DNA of 64,000 nt from Gordionus sp. m RMFG-2023. Lineage: Eukaryota; Nematomorpha; Gordioida; Chordodea; Parachordodidae. Under the pieces are notes generated by a model. The model saw only the letters and a list, made by a program, of their open reading frames with translations. It ran no database searches and was not told the DNA's origin. The translations under genes were made by a program, and so were the position numbers. This document shows positions 10,201 to 21,644 of this stretch, piece after piece (positions within the stretch are counted from its first letter, which is position 1; the number at the start of each line of letters is the position of its first letter). The stretch covers positions 40,318,569 to 40,382,568 of the forward strand of contig NC_088776.1 in NCBI RefSeq assembly GCF_954871325.1. Direction: 5' to 3'.

Positions 10201-13081
10201 ATTTCGTTAGATTCAGGTTACGCTGTTACATTGTTTCTGATAATGGTACTCAGTTTACTTGATCTGAATTTAAAAGATTTCTTTTTAAAAACAACATAAT
10301 ACATTTTAGATCGGCCCCTTATAGCCCGGATTGGCTGAAAGATATATGTACGATAAAGACGTGTTTCTATGTTAGAAGTAGATGTGGGAGTCCGCACCAG
10401 TTAAATTTAGCGAATGTTTTAAATACTCACCGAAATACTTCAAATGCAATTACCGGTAAATCCCCTAACTAAATGATATTTAAAAGGCCGCTCAGGACGA
10501 CGTTAGATAAGTGAAAACTATATACAAGAGAAAGGACTGAAAACGCATTATAGAAACAAAAATATTATAAAGATAGGAATGTCGAGTCCTGCGAATTTAA
10601 AGAGAAACAACGGTTTGGATAAAAAATAGGGGTGTGCCGATATCACTTTTTTGGAGGCCGATCCGATATTAAATTGATATCGGCCGATTACCGATCCGAT
10701 ATCATATCTGATTTTGTATTCTGTAAAGATACCAATGGTTTTAATTTGTAATATACTTTTTATTAGTATAACATCTATAATTTAATTATACCATAACTTA
10801 TGTCATTTAAATATATTATAATTATCAGTTATAGTTTATATTCAATTCTATTGCAATTCTAAAAGTAAATAAAATATTTTTATTGTTAAATCACTTTTAT
10901 ATAATAATTAACAACATAAATCTCTGTACATAATAAGTAATAAACAAATATATTATAATTTGAATAAATATTTAAAATATTATTTAACATTAATATATCG
11001 AAGATTTTTTTTTAGAAATACCAAAATTTCCAGCTTATCGGAAATCAACCTGCGGCGATGGTAACTATCAATATCACCAGCTTTACTAAAACCAGATTCT
11101 GAAGAGATTATCGCACAATTTTATAAACAGAATGGGCAAAAAAATAACAATATGGCAGAATGTTTATTAATTAATTATTATTATTAAAAAAATAAGGATT
11201 TCGATTTTATTAATAAAAAGAAATGATTTTAGATATTACTTTTTTTTAAAAATTTATAACATTTTATTTTTGTTAAAGATGCCATTTTATAACGGATCGG
11301 CAAATTTTATAATATTGGTTGATAACCGATATTTTAAAATAGGTGAAATATCAGCCCAATCTAATTCGATAAAAAATATTGGTACATCCCTAGTAAAAAA
11401 CGAAAGGACTGCAGGATGGCATGAAGGGGCAATGGTTCAACGGAAAAGTGTGACATTATATGATGTTGAGTCTGAGGGTATTGAAAAAAAACAAGCATGC
11501 TGACCAACTGAGGGATGCTTATGTACAAGCTAAGGAAATACCCATAACAATGAAGGAAGATTTGGATAATACAGAACATAATTGAAACACAACTTGTAAA
11601 CAAAGAGTTTTGAAACCTCCACTACCTTATCATGATAAATTCAATTTGTAGTGGGGAGAACTGTAATGAATTAACTTTAAATAAATCGTGTTTTGTTTAA
11701 AAATACAATATATGTTAATTGATAGACTATCGTAAATGTACTTTTGATCAATATATAAACATATTATTGTTAAAGTTAAATTATCATTTGATCTTTTCAT
11801 TTTGTTAAAAAATAAAATTATAATTGATAAAACCTTTTATATCTTAAACACCAAATTTCCAAATAAAAGGATATTAATTAGTCAAATTAAGTTTTTTGAA
11901 TAATACAATATTTTTAAAAAAACTCAGTAGTTGATGACTCTCAGGTGGCATTTGATTGTTAATGAAAAATATAAAAAATTAATTCAGCAAATTATTATCC
12001 TTTTGTTTGGAAATAAAAAAATTTACTATAAACATGCCTAATAAACCACTTTGAAGAAAACGTCCTGTCAGAAAATGCCCTAACAATGATTTTCCTTATA
12101 TAAGGATCAGAGTTGTTAAAGGATCTAGATACAAGTATCTAGATCCTGTATATAGATATAAAAATGTGGTATCTGTATATGTATCTAGATAGATTTTTTA
12201 TTAAAATATCGGTATCTAGATATTTTTTTAGACAATGTGTCTGTATCTAGATCCATTTATAAAGTATCTTATATTTACATTGAATTTTATATCTTATTTT
12301 TAAATTGGGGCAAGATGGCATTTTAGAGTAAATATAAATGTATAAGAAAAAATTATTATTTTATAAACAACATTTATACATATATAATATATTTTCATAA
12401 CCATAATGTGTAATTATTTATTGAAATGATAAATCAAAAATTTTTAAAGAAATTGTAAAAAATTTACCGACTATAGGATATTAGTAAAGCTAATACAACC
12501 AAAAAGGTAGAGATTAAAAGCCTAATTATTTGAATTTTCAAAGGATTGGTTTGAGGGGAATTTTGATTATTAAAACTTATTCTATATAAAAACAATTTGA
12601 TAAACTATAATATAAGAAATAATACCTTATATATATAAATAATATCATGTATATACTAAAGAACCAAGCAAACTGAGAGTGACTAGAAGGCATACCAAAC
12701 GTCATCATGTTTTGACTATCTTTAAAAATAAAATAGAAAATTAAGTATTTGATGCAAAAATACCTCTAAATGGTCTAGGGGATTTAAAATACTTTTTCAA
12801 GAAAAAACTAATATAACAATTTAAAAAATTGCCAATAAAAAATATTGCCTATAATATATGTTGTATTTTGTTTCTTAAATAAATTACAGTATGAAGATCA
12901 CGTCTTAATAAGATCAAAGCCATTAGTCCTGAAAGTATAATTGTAGGTAGAAGGCTAAATATTGCCATCCCTTTTGATAACTGATCGCCTAAAATTTAAA
13001 AAAATAAATAGGCCCTTTATATTTTTTAAAACCTTCTATGTAATCTACACATACTAAATTCAGTGATTTCCATTTGATCAT
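7268..13081 (-). CDS. DOLPP1: Dolichyldiphosphatase 1, seven exons
   Basis: The enzyme removes a phosphate from dolichyl diphosphate on the ER lumenal face, recycling the lipid carrier of N-glycosylation. Exons, in transcription order: 13081-13033, 12988-12888, 12848-12764, 12719-12626, 12581-12468, 7571-7443, 7379-7268. All junctions are GT-AG and all phases close, giving 227 residues (vertebrate homologues are about 238). Phosphatase motifs of the PAP2 family are present: K..F.SPRP in exon 3, GMPSSHSQF in exon 4, and SRIYLLYHTPNQVLVGG across the exon 5/6 junction. The C-terminal MLLIRDYTLIPNIIFFEY block is diagnostic of the family. Multiple hydrophobic segments fit an ER membrane protein. 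Introns are 40-65 nt except intron 5 (7572-12467), swollen to 4.9 kb by hAT elements and a gypsy fossil. The start codon at 13081 is the first ATG of the short first exon. Confidence 0.96.
7912..8482. mobile_element. hAT MITE, CAGGGACGAGAA ends
   Basis: The ends are CAGGGACGAGAATCC and TTCTCGTCCCTG. Flanks GTTAAAAC (7904-7911) and GTTAAATC (8483-8490) form an 8-bp duplication with one mismatch. The interior is AT-rich with proline-codon-like GGGTTC stripes near both ends. It sits inside DOLPP1 intron 5, directly against a second hAT element. Confidence 0.8.
8491..9342 (+). mobile_element. hAT element with transposase C-terminal relic
   Basis: The right end is ATTCGTATCACTG followed by GTTAAAAC (9343-9350), the same 8-mer that flanks the neighbouring MITE. 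Around 9096-9190 the plus strand reads VNVERSFSHLKFILSLQRS, then after a frameshift PDNNLWKIL. This is the hAT C-terminal dimerisation signature (ERsFS..k.i....R..L...nL). The rest of the coding region is too decayed to follow. It is non-functional: at least one frameshift and one stop lie within the recognisable part. Confidence 0.65.
9501..9632. mobile_element. Truncated GC-striped hAT-like MITE
   Basis: It begins TAGAGGTCTGCAAATGGC, close to the TAGwGATCTGCA end of the family at 17168 and 21220, and carries CCTGGCCCGG-type stripes. No matching right end was found, so it is truncated or decayed. Confidence 0.4.
9830..11700 (+). mobile_element. Ty3/gypsy-type LTR retrotransposon fossil (integrase region)
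   Basis: A plus-strand stretch resembles the integrase core of Ty3/gypsy pol, with a DNGTQFT-type motif. Downstream pol sequence continues past 11393 after interruption by a hAT element at 10627-11392. A purine-rich tract followed by TGTAATG near 11660 may mark the start of the 3' LTR, but no second LTR was found. The copy is clearly broken in several places, lacks gag, protease and reverse transcriptase, and looks old. It lies in DOLPP1 intron 5, antisense to that gene. Confidence 0.65.
10627..11392 (-). mobile_element. hAT element inserted in the gypsy fossil
   Basis: The ends TAGGGGTGTGCCGATAT and its near mirror (TAGGGATGTACCAATAT on the other strand) are flanked by ATAAAAAA and GTAAAAAA (7 of 8 identical). 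On the minus strand near 11020-11120 the sequence reads SSESGFSKAGDIDSYHRRRL, the hAT/ZBED dimerisation motif. Most of the transposase is gone, so this is an internally deleted derivative. It post-dates the LTR element it interrupts. Confidence 0.78.
12108..12275. mobile_element. MITE rich in TCTAGATAC repeats
   Basis: It begins CAGAGTTGTTAAA and contains many direct and inverted copies of TATCTAGATAC. The same family has an intact copy at 59384-59544 with an 8-bp duplication. The right end is eroded here. It lies in DOLPP1 intron 5, about 190 bp from exon 5. Confidence 0.6.
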
Positions 13082-13879
13082 TTCACCAAAAAAACGTGTT
13101 TAGTATATATGAATGAATGTAAAATAACTTAAAATTTTTAAGCTATCAGCTGTACCAGCAGTAATCATAGTTTCGAATTGTGTTTATTTTTACCTTTTGC
13201 CGTCTTTCATGAGGTGAAGAAGAATAGTTTCAAACGAACATGAAGAAGAATAGTTTCGAACGAACATGGATATGATATAGCTTGTAACCTTATTGTACAG
13301 AACTGGTTCTTGTAAACTGTATATATATAATAATGAAAACAATATTAGAATAAAAATTAATTAGTAAATACAAATAAATCAGCATAATTTTTAATATTAT
13401 TTATTTTTTTAAACAATTTGTTGTTAGCCTTTGATGATTTGATCTTTTGTGCATAGAAACAGAGCTGAATAATCGTTCAATTGGGGCAGAGAATGGTAAT
13501 ATTGTGTTAAGTTTGATATTATTTTATATTTTTATAAATATTTAACATAATTATATGGCGTCTGCCGTTATTTATATCATCTGCCTAAACTGGATAAAAA
13601 AAGATTTATAAGTTAATTTAAAATGACAAGAATCATAAACCAATTATGAAAACTTGTTAATTCATAATTTTGGGGAAAAGATGGGTGTATGATGAATTTA
13701 ATAAAATATTATTAATCGATGTTAATATATCTAAACTAGGGTTACATTTATTATTTAAATTTTAACTTCTAATATTTTATTCTATATTGAAATATTCTAG
13801 GGCCCATGGCAGTGTCGATCTGTCCTGATTGATATCACTCAAACTATCTTTAGCATAATTTTATTATTCCTGCATATGC
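13082..13879. promoter_or_regulatory. Divergent promoter region of DOLPP1 and RPUSD2
   Basis: About 0.8 kb separates the two divergent start codons, so both promoters must lie here. No core motif could be assigned. A short direct repeat (GAAGAATAGTTTC twice) lies at 13217-13267. At 13400-13495 the minus strand reads LPFSAPIERLFSSVS, a hAT dimerisation motif, so a decayed transposon occupies part of the gap. Confidence 0.45.
13400..13495 (-). pseudogene. hAT transposase C-terminal relic
   Basis: A single block reads PFSAPIERLFSSVSMHKRS, matching the ..SAPvERlFS..g.....R signature of hAT transposases. No element ends or further domains were found nearby, so this is an old remnant between two host genes. 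Confidence 0.55.
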
Positions 13880-16800
13880 ATGACGGTATATTCTCAATTT
13901 TTAAATTTGTATAAAAATTTATATATGCCGAAAAGATTGTTATCCTCACAGTCCCAGTATACTCTTCATCAATTCAAAAAAAAAGTAGTTAATAAGTTAA
14001 ATATTATTATGTTGTCAATGTATTTAGAATTGTATCAAGAAAGCAGACAAACCATTAGGTTTTAATGATGAACAGTTATCTATAAGTCAATATTATTTTG
14101 AAGATGGTTTACGTAAAGTTACTCCTTATTATTTTACCTTTAAAACCCACTGCAAAGGCCGATGGTTTGGAAAACGGCTTATAGATGTATACAGGAATGA
14201 ATTTCGTTTATATTCCCCTGAGGAATATGTTTAAATAATATTAATTTAACTAAATTAAAACCCTTTTTAGGAAAGGAAAATAGAAAAAGGTTATTTAAGA
14301 GTCAATGAAAATCAAGTTAAATTAGATTATATACTAAAGAATGGGGATAAATTACAAAGTAAAGTCCATCGTCATGAAACTCCTGTAAATTCACATCCAG
14401 ATATTGTAATACTTAATAATGACAAGAATGTTGTTATAGTTGAAAAACCTAGTTCAATTCCAGTAAATAATTTGTATTTAGTTTTATGACATTGAAATAA
14501 TCTAGCAACCAGGGAATCAGAGAATTTTTAAAGTCCTGGCTATATATGTAGGCCTGCTTATATAAATTAGTGGGCCGTCATGTTCTTAATTTTTATCATC
14601 ATTGACTATTTAACAATAATTTCTTAACAAATTTGCTTTATATCTTTATTTTATATAAAATTAATGAATTCAGAATAACTATAAAAGCTTTTTATGATTA
14701 ATTTTTTTGTCAAATCCTATATTTTAAAATTTATCTCTTATAAAGCTCTTTTGTTAGGCAGTTTTCATTTATAAGTATATACCAAAGACCTACATGCCAA
14801 AGTAGACTATAAAATAGAGATTAGTATGACCCATCCTGAACTGGCTTATGAAGATTTTTTAAGGTATTAAAAAAAAATTAAAAATCATAACCTGTTTATA
14901 AAAATATTCTGAACTGGCATTAAAATATTTTGCACAAATTGCTTGGTCTGGTTTGAATATGTTGTTGTATTCCATATAAAATCAACTGAAGATTTAACTT
15001 GACCCATTTTTTTAAAATTTGTATGATGGAAGTATATACACTAACTAGTAAAACTCAGCTTACTTTATGCTTTAGTGAATTATGTAATTTATTGATCTTT
15101 TCATATCAGTCTTTATATGTTGTCTGTTATCATTTCCTTAAATATCCTTCCCTTCTTTCTTCTCCCCCTTTTTTTCTCATGTTCCACTACCTTTATTTCC
15201 CTTTGATTTAGGTTTATCTATACTACACTGTACGCCTATTCGATTGTTTTACCAGAACTATTATAGTAATATAGGCTATAAGTGCTCTGACACATGCCTA
15301 TATAATTATTCAACATTCCGCAAATAAAATATTCTTCCTTCTTTTACCCTAATTCTAATATAGGCTTACGCCTATAAAATTATTCAACCTGTAGCAAATA
15401 AAATAATCTTCTCACTACCTTAATTCTAATGTAGGCTTGTGTGTACTATTACGTACGCCTATAAAATTATTTGGTTCAACCTATGTAATATAGATTAAAT
15501 TTTTAATCTCCTAAACCCCTTTATTAACTCCTTATATCTTTAGTTTTAACTTCTTTATTTCCCTAAAAATCCTTCCTTTCTTTATTAGGTTCTAATTTTA
15601 TCATCACTATTATTCAAATATTTTTCCTTATTTTATTTATCACCTATCCTTTCCTACCTTCTCACCTTAAAGAGTACACTTATTAATATTCAAATATACT
15701 CCTATTTCTTATAATTTCTAATTATCCATTTTTTAAAATAATCTTATATGTATTTATAAAATGTATATTTATAAAATTAATTAATTTATTTACACAATTT
15801 TTTTTAAACTTTAATATAATGTCCCTTTATCAGTCCTACTTCCTATCTTTCTTTCCTTCCTCTTCCTTTGATTGGTATCTCTTTAATCTATTATTCCTAC
15901 ATTCACTCGCGAAGTGTCCTACTTCACTACAGTTATAATACCTGATATTCTCTCTACTCTTGTAACTTTTTGTCTTCTCCCTTATATCCTCTCTTCTATT
16001 TCTCCCTCCTAATAACATTCCTATTATTAATAATAATAAGGTGTATATAATTGCTAAAATAATACTTACTTTTTATCCTTCTCACTAATGGTTATTACAT
16101 TTTAATATTTTAAACTTATTCTATGAGATTTCTTTATAAGGTATTTACTAATAATTTTATTATTATTACTCTCACTTTTCTTATGTTTATAATAATACTT
16201 ATTACTAAGATAAATATTATTGTATGCCACATATTATACAAATTTTCTTTATATCTTTGTTTAAATTACTTAAATTCCACCTTTTTTACTCTAATTCTGG
16301 TAACTTTAGTTTAATTAATATTTCTTCAAAATCTTCTAATCTAATAACTTATATTTATTTATTTAATTCTTTTACTCTCTTCTATTATATTATTAAATCT
16401 AAATTCAAATTATTATTCTTTTAAAATACTTCAATTTAAATTTAATTTTCTTCTTTTTAAAAATTTTTCTAAACTTATTCTATTTCTAATTCTATTTAAA
16501 AGATTTTTCTTAAATTGATTATAATCAACTTATTACTTCTATTTCAATATTTCTTCAAATTGTTCAATATAATTCTTCTACAAATTTTTCTTTTAACTAG
16601 GTTAGTTATTTGAATTATATGTAGGGGAGACCGGGGATAATGTGTTCCCGGGGTAGGTATTTCCTTCTCGAATAATTTAAAAATTAATAAAGTTTAAGTT
16701 TTGAACTTAGATGCTTAAGTAGGTCCAAAAATGTTTCGGACAAAATTGCTCATGAAAAATTTTAAATGCAAATTTAAATTTTAACATACCAAAAGTAACT

Positions 16801-19800
16801 TGAAAATTTTACATTTTCACTAATAACTTTTTTTATAGACGTTGTTAAGACTTAATATTAATTCTATATGATAAAGAAATATATATTTTATCATTTATAA
16901 AAATATTGACACAATTTATGGTAATTTAATATCTTAAAATTAAATTTTAATTAATTGTGAAGACCTGGGACAGGATTTGTCTGGGTACGTATTAGCCATT
17001 TTTAAGCAGGAATTATTTTGAATAAAAAAAATCCAACTATATTTATAAAAACATTAGAAGTCACTAGTTTGTCTAGGACCACTAATGACAATATGAAGAT
17101 GATTGACTTATTTTTTGTAATTATATGACAGATTTAAGTGACAAGTACTTCCGAGTGATATATGTGATAGTGATCTGCATCGGGCCTAATTTTTCAAGCC
17201 CGGCCCGTCCCGAAATTTTTTTTAAAAAAGTTTTGCCGGCCCGAACCCGAAATTTTTTTAAAAAGGTTTTGCCGGCCCGAGCCCGAATTTTTTTTAAAAA
17301 AATTTACCCGGCCCGGCCCGAATTTATTTAAATATAGAAATAAATTTTTATAATTATTCAAAATAAAAGACATATGTTATATGTCGTTTAATTTCAATAA
17401 AGAAAATCAAATATTTTTATTTTACATAAAAAATCCAATATAAAATTGATAAATTTAGATATATTTAAAAAAAATGTTAAGGTCCGACTCAACCCGGCCC
17501 GAATTTTTTTAAAAATATTAGGCCCAGCCTCCGATTAGTTTAAATAGCGGGCCCGGGTATGGGCCGGGCCTAACTTTGCATATCTCTAATATGTGATATA
17601 GATGAACCCTAATAAATTTAACATATTTGACAATTTTTATTTATTTACTTAGAATCAACACTTTTATATAAAAAAAATTTTTACATCTAAAAATAAAAAA
17701 GCGCTATGACACATAACGTGAAAGGATAATAAGTACCACGGGTGTTTTTCATAAAACTTAAATTTTCATTTTTTTTAAATTTGCTTTAATTAAAAATTAA
17801 ATGATTTTTTTCTTAAATATTAATTTCTACCGTATAGATATATGTAAAGAATAAAATTACGTTAAAACATTTTAGAAAAATTGCTTTGTCTATTTTTTAT
17901 AGCACTTCAATTTTTTATGAACAAACTGTCCCCGGTCTCCCCTATATACTCTTTTAATTAAAGTATAATTAATATAATAATTAGTAATGTTTATTTGTAT
18001 AAATATGTTAAATATCGTTTATTTCTGTCAAATATCTTCATGTATATTAAAAAATAATATTATTAACTAAAAAAATAATAATAATAGAAATGCTAATAAT
18101 AATATAATGAATGAATGTCCGTAACTTTCCATTTTTTATCTCTTTATCTTACTATTCATCACCTCATATATTGTCATATATGACACCCTGGATATAAATA
18201 TTATGATTTTTCTTCTCTTAAAAAAATAATATATTAATTACTTTTAAGTATTTGATGAAGAGTTAGATGAAAAGTTTTGAGCTATTTAAAGTTTTTTTAC
18301 ATTAAGTGCAAGGTTCCAATTGTATTTTTGGTTGCTCACACAATTTTAAAATACTTCCTATCCAATATACTAAGATTGATTTGATCTTCAGCTGATTTAT
18401 TCTTTTCGTTAAGTAGCATCATCCTAAATTTTTTTTAAATTTTTACTCTGTATCAGATGAACTCATAAATGATTTTTTCAGTAGAATTCGACATGATTTA
18501 ATAAAATTTATAATAAAGAAAAATTAATTTCATAAGCAGATTTTAAAAATCGATCAGCCGTTAAATTGTGTCAAATCACAATATGAATCAGATGATAATT
18601 TATGAAAATAACTGTTATATAGAAGAAAAAGTTTTTGGTTACTTCGAAACCAACAAAATTAATGGATGACAGATTGAGCATTATAACTTAGTTTATTATA
18701 TACTTCCAAAAGTAACTAATTAACTTATTTTCTATATAAAAATATTACTGGTTATTTTAACAATACTTCTATTTTCCATTAAGAATTTTTCAAACAAACA
18801 TCTCGAATCTCTTTTGATATTGATCTCATCTTTATGAAATTTGATGATATTAGTGTTGTGATTTCAAAGAAGTTAGATAATTGCACATTATTTAATCAAA
18901 AACTTTTAAAAGTATTTTTTAAGCACAAATTAGAATAAATAATAGAAATCTTTACTCTATATGAATAATTTATCAATTTAATTGGTAGCGATCAATTTGT
19001 ACTAAGTCTGAGTGACGTTCATTTTGATTTTTTTGTTTAGGGCATGCTAATCTCTAAGATTTAATTAAGATAATATCATTTATTCTATATTATTTGAATA
19101 ATTCAGGTACATCCATGCGGTAACTTTAGACTAAATTCCTTGATGTGTATATTAGCTAAGCAATATAACATTAATAACTTGTATTCTATTCATAGAATCG
19201 ATAGACTAACATCGGGGTTAGTATTATTTGCCAAAAATTTGGAGACTTTTCATAAAATGCAAGGTGATATTTTGAATAAAACTGCCATAAAAGAATATCT
19301 TTGTTTGGTTGAAGGCATATTTGATAAGTTTACATATTTATATAATCAATGCTAATCTTTTGAGTAGGAACATTGCAATTTGTAAAGAACCTATTAAAAT
19401 TTTCTCCTATAAAATTGGAATATCAGCAGTTGTTAAAAATGCAGAAATAGAAGGCGCCAAAGAATGCTCGACTAAATTTGAAAGGTTGGCAGTCATAGCA
19501 TATAATACTTGTCCATCTTATGAGTTTACGAATCTTTATCACGGCATAGAAGAGAATATCAAATTTATGAGTCTGTTAAAATGTCAACCTTTAACTGGGA
19601 GAACTCATCAAATAAGGGTACACGCACAATATCTTGGACATCCCATAATCAATGATCCCTTATATAACACAATCTTAGGCTGGGGACCTTTCAAAGGTAA
19701 ATTTTGTGATTACAAGCGCCCTTTAGACGATGTAATAAAAGATTTAATTATAAGTAGCAACCAGGACCCTATAGAGTTACCTAAAACGGTTGCTACTAAT

Positions 19801-20505
19801 AACCAAGATAACAGTAAAGATAAATTAAGTAGGGTAAAAGTAATCAACAATTTACTGGTCAAAAATGACACAAAAAGTTTTGATAATTCTTTAAGAGATC
19901 AAATATCATTTTATAGTACAGGTGAGTCTGCAATCTTCCCACCATGGTATGACCCGGAATGCATTGATTGTGTTAAGGAGTTCGAAAAAATGAATATTAA
20001 TCCCAAATTTCATGATATTTTATCCTCTGGGGATCAAATCTTCGATTTTAAATATACCAACGAATTCCCCATGTATTTACATTGCTTCAAATACAGTGGT
20101 TTGGATTGGAGTTATAGCACTAGACTACCTTGCTGGGCTGATATATCTTCTTGTAATAAGTATGAAAAGCCAAGCAAAGAAATCGAATCGACTGAATCAC
20201 ACTCCGATAATCCCTTCTCTAATATAAAAAGCCATGAAATATATTCCGATGTTACTTTAAACCTAAAATCGATTCACGAATGTAATTCTAAGTTAATCTT
20301 CGATCAGCATAATAATTTTACCGAGAGAGATAATTTGTGCCAAGCTATATATCGATCAATAAAAACTCACGGTGACTCGGATAATTATCAAATTGGAGAC
20401 AAAATTTTTTATCTTAATTCCCGTTCTATTAAGGGCGAAATACTTTTCCAAAAATATCCTGATGACTATAATCCATTGCTAAGACATTTATCCGCTACGA
20501 GATGA
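13880..20505 (+). CDS. RPUSD2: RPUSD2-like RNA pseudouridine synthase, five exons
   Basis: The enzyme isomerises uridine to pseudouridine in RNA (RluA family, eukaryotic Pus8/9-RPUSD2 branch). Exons: 13880-13984, 14028-14228, 14271-14462, 19107-19327, 19368-20505. All introns are GT-AG and all phases close, giving 618 residues. Exon 2 holds the branch-specific YYFEDGLRKVTPYYFTF and HCKGRWFGKRL. Exon 3 holds an S4-like segment and KVHRHETPV. The catalytic Asp (about residue 198) is in HRIDRLTSGL, exon 4. Exon 5 carries CKEP, PLTGRTHQIRVHAQYLGHP and the tail DPECIDCVKEF...MYLHCFKYSG...PCWA shared with animal RPUSD2. An in-frame ATG at 13925 is an alternative start. Introns are 40-43 nt except intron 3 (14463-19106), which is 4.6 kb and holds a pogo element. 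Confidence 0.95.
15231..15490. repeat. Short interspersed tandem repeat, three decayed units
   Basis: Three units of about 90-100 bp share TACGCCTATAAAATTATTC, then CAAATAAAATA and TTCTTC...ACCTTAATTCTAAT. It lies in RPUSD2 intron 3 upstream of a strongly pyrimidine-rich stretch. Origin unknown. Confidence 0.5.
15500..16480 (-). mobile_element. Possible retroelement gag fossil (purine-rich on minus strand)
   Basis: On the minus strand at 15836-16018 a short frame contains a gag-type zinc-knuckle-like motif (YNCSEVGHFASEC) in a Lys/Glu/Arg-rich context. The surrounding kilobase is strongly purine-biased on that strand, a trait of some retroelement gag regions. No LTRs, protease or reverse transcriptase were seen. 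If real, it is an old broken fragment in RPUSD2 intron 3. The pyrimidine bias alone could have another cause. Confidence 0.25.
16624..17942 (+). mobile_element. Pogo-type (Tc1/mariner) element, deleted copy
   Basis: The ends GGGGAGACCGGGGATA and CCCCGGTCTCCCC are flanked by TA on both sides, the Tc1/mariner target duplication. End regions of a few hundred bp match the longer copy at 29669-32342. At about 17065-17165 a fragment matches that copy's transposase (LFF..Y region). The centre is deleted and interrupted by a hAT MITE at 17168-17588. It lies in RPUSD2 intron 3. Confidence 0.85.
17168..17588. mobile_element. GC-striped hAT MITE inside the pogo copy
   Basis: Starts TAGTGATCTGCATCGGGCC, ends GCATATCTCTA, with ATATGTGA repeated exactly at 17160-17167 and 17589-17596. 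The interior alternates GCCCGGCCCG-type blocks with A/T runs around a central AT-rich core. An open reading frame across it (repetitive PARP-like residues) is a by-product of the stripes. Sibling of 21220-21644. Confidence 0.88.
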
Positions 20506-21219
20506 TTTTTTTTTATCTCAAAATAAATTGTAAATATTATAAAATTATTATGTAAATAAATAAAATAATGTTTTCGTATAATCAGTGTCTAACATGAAAG
20601 GGGAAGGGTAGAGGTCTTTTGCCTTCTCATTCATTTCAGTGGGTAAGAACTGAAAATATATTTTGGGGTTAAATCAAATCTAAGCATATTGTCTCAAATT
20701 TTTTTCTCTTACGAAGACGCATCAGCATATACAAATATTGATTGAACTATATTTTTAGTTATGAATAAATCTAAATCTTCGCTTTAAATATATTTAATTT
20801 TCCAAAACATGTTTCAAAAAGTTTGAAACTTTAAGGAAACCTAAAGGTAAAATTTTGAAAATTAAAATTTAGAAAATAAATTTTGACCATAAAAATGATT
20901 ATCACTAGAGCCCTGCATAGGTTATCCGAAGCCCGACTCTCAGGCTCAGAAATTGACTGTTTCTCAGGCTCGGGTTGGGCTGTAAGAAGCAGCCGCACTC
21001 GAGGCCCGAAAATTAAATATTAAGAGATATCTTTAATAATAATTTTGTTTCATCGAAATGTCAACTCGAGGCCCAAAAATTAAATATTAAGAGATATCTT
21101 TAATAATAATTTTGTTTCATCGAAATGTCAATCAGAATCACAATTTTTTGTGATTTGTATTGTACTACTTAAAACTCTAATCCTTACATATATCATATTC
21201 AATCATGTATAAAATATAT
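20506..21219. other. Intergenic; decayed GC-striped MITE and a 66-bp duplication
   Basis: Near 20907 a segment starting TAGAGCCCTGCATAGG carries CCCGACTC/CTCGGG stripes. Immediately after, a unit of about 66 bp (CTCGAGGCCCGAAAATTAAA...) occurs twice in tandem (about 20998-21131). A related segment with ATTTTGTTTCAT and AAATGTCAATCAGAAT lies at 51120-51190, so this is a dispersed element family with no clear right end. Confidence 0.45.
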
Positions 21220-21644
21220 TAGAGATCTGCAAAGTTCGGCCCGAGCCCGGCCCGAAGCCCATTCTATTTAAAATAATCGGGCCGGGCTGGGCCTAATATT
21301 TTTAAAAAAAATTCGGGCCGGGACCTTGGAAATTTTATTAAATATATCTAAATTTATCAATTTTATATTGAATTTTTTATGTAAAATAAAATTTTTTGAT
21401 TTAATTTATTGAAACTAAACGCTATATAATATATGTCTTTTATTTTAAGTAATTATAAAAATTAATTTCTATATTTAAATAAATTCCGGCCTGGCCGGGC
21501 CGGTAAATTTTTTTAAAATAAATTTCGGGTCGGGCCGGCTAAACATTTTAAAAAATTTTGGGTTCGGGCCGGGCCGGCAAAACTATTTTAAAAATATTTC
21601 GGGCCGGGCCGGGTTTGAAAAATTAGGCCCGATGCAGATCACTA
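21220..21644. mobile_element. GC-striped hAT MITE, intact ends
   Basis: Starts TAGAGATCTGCAAAG, ends TGCAGATCACTA, with AAATATAT exactly repeated at 21212-21219 and 21645-21652. Stripes of CGGGCCGGGC separate A/T runs symmetrically about an AT-rich core. The Y-A-R-N-G end and 8-bp duplication identify hAT. No coding capacity. Confidence 0.9.

Noticed and set aside
11270-11603. Overlapping open frames on both strands
   Set aside because: They straddle the end of a hAT insertion and old gypsy sequence; neither has an independent motif.
16123-16424. Overlapping plus-strand frames in pyrimidine-rich DNA
   Set aside because: Leu/Phe/Ile runs from C/T-rich sequence within an intron; no homology seen.
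17125-17331. Repetitive frame with PARPEIFFKK-like units
   Set aside because: Produced by the GC stripes of the hAT MITE; no real repeat protein.
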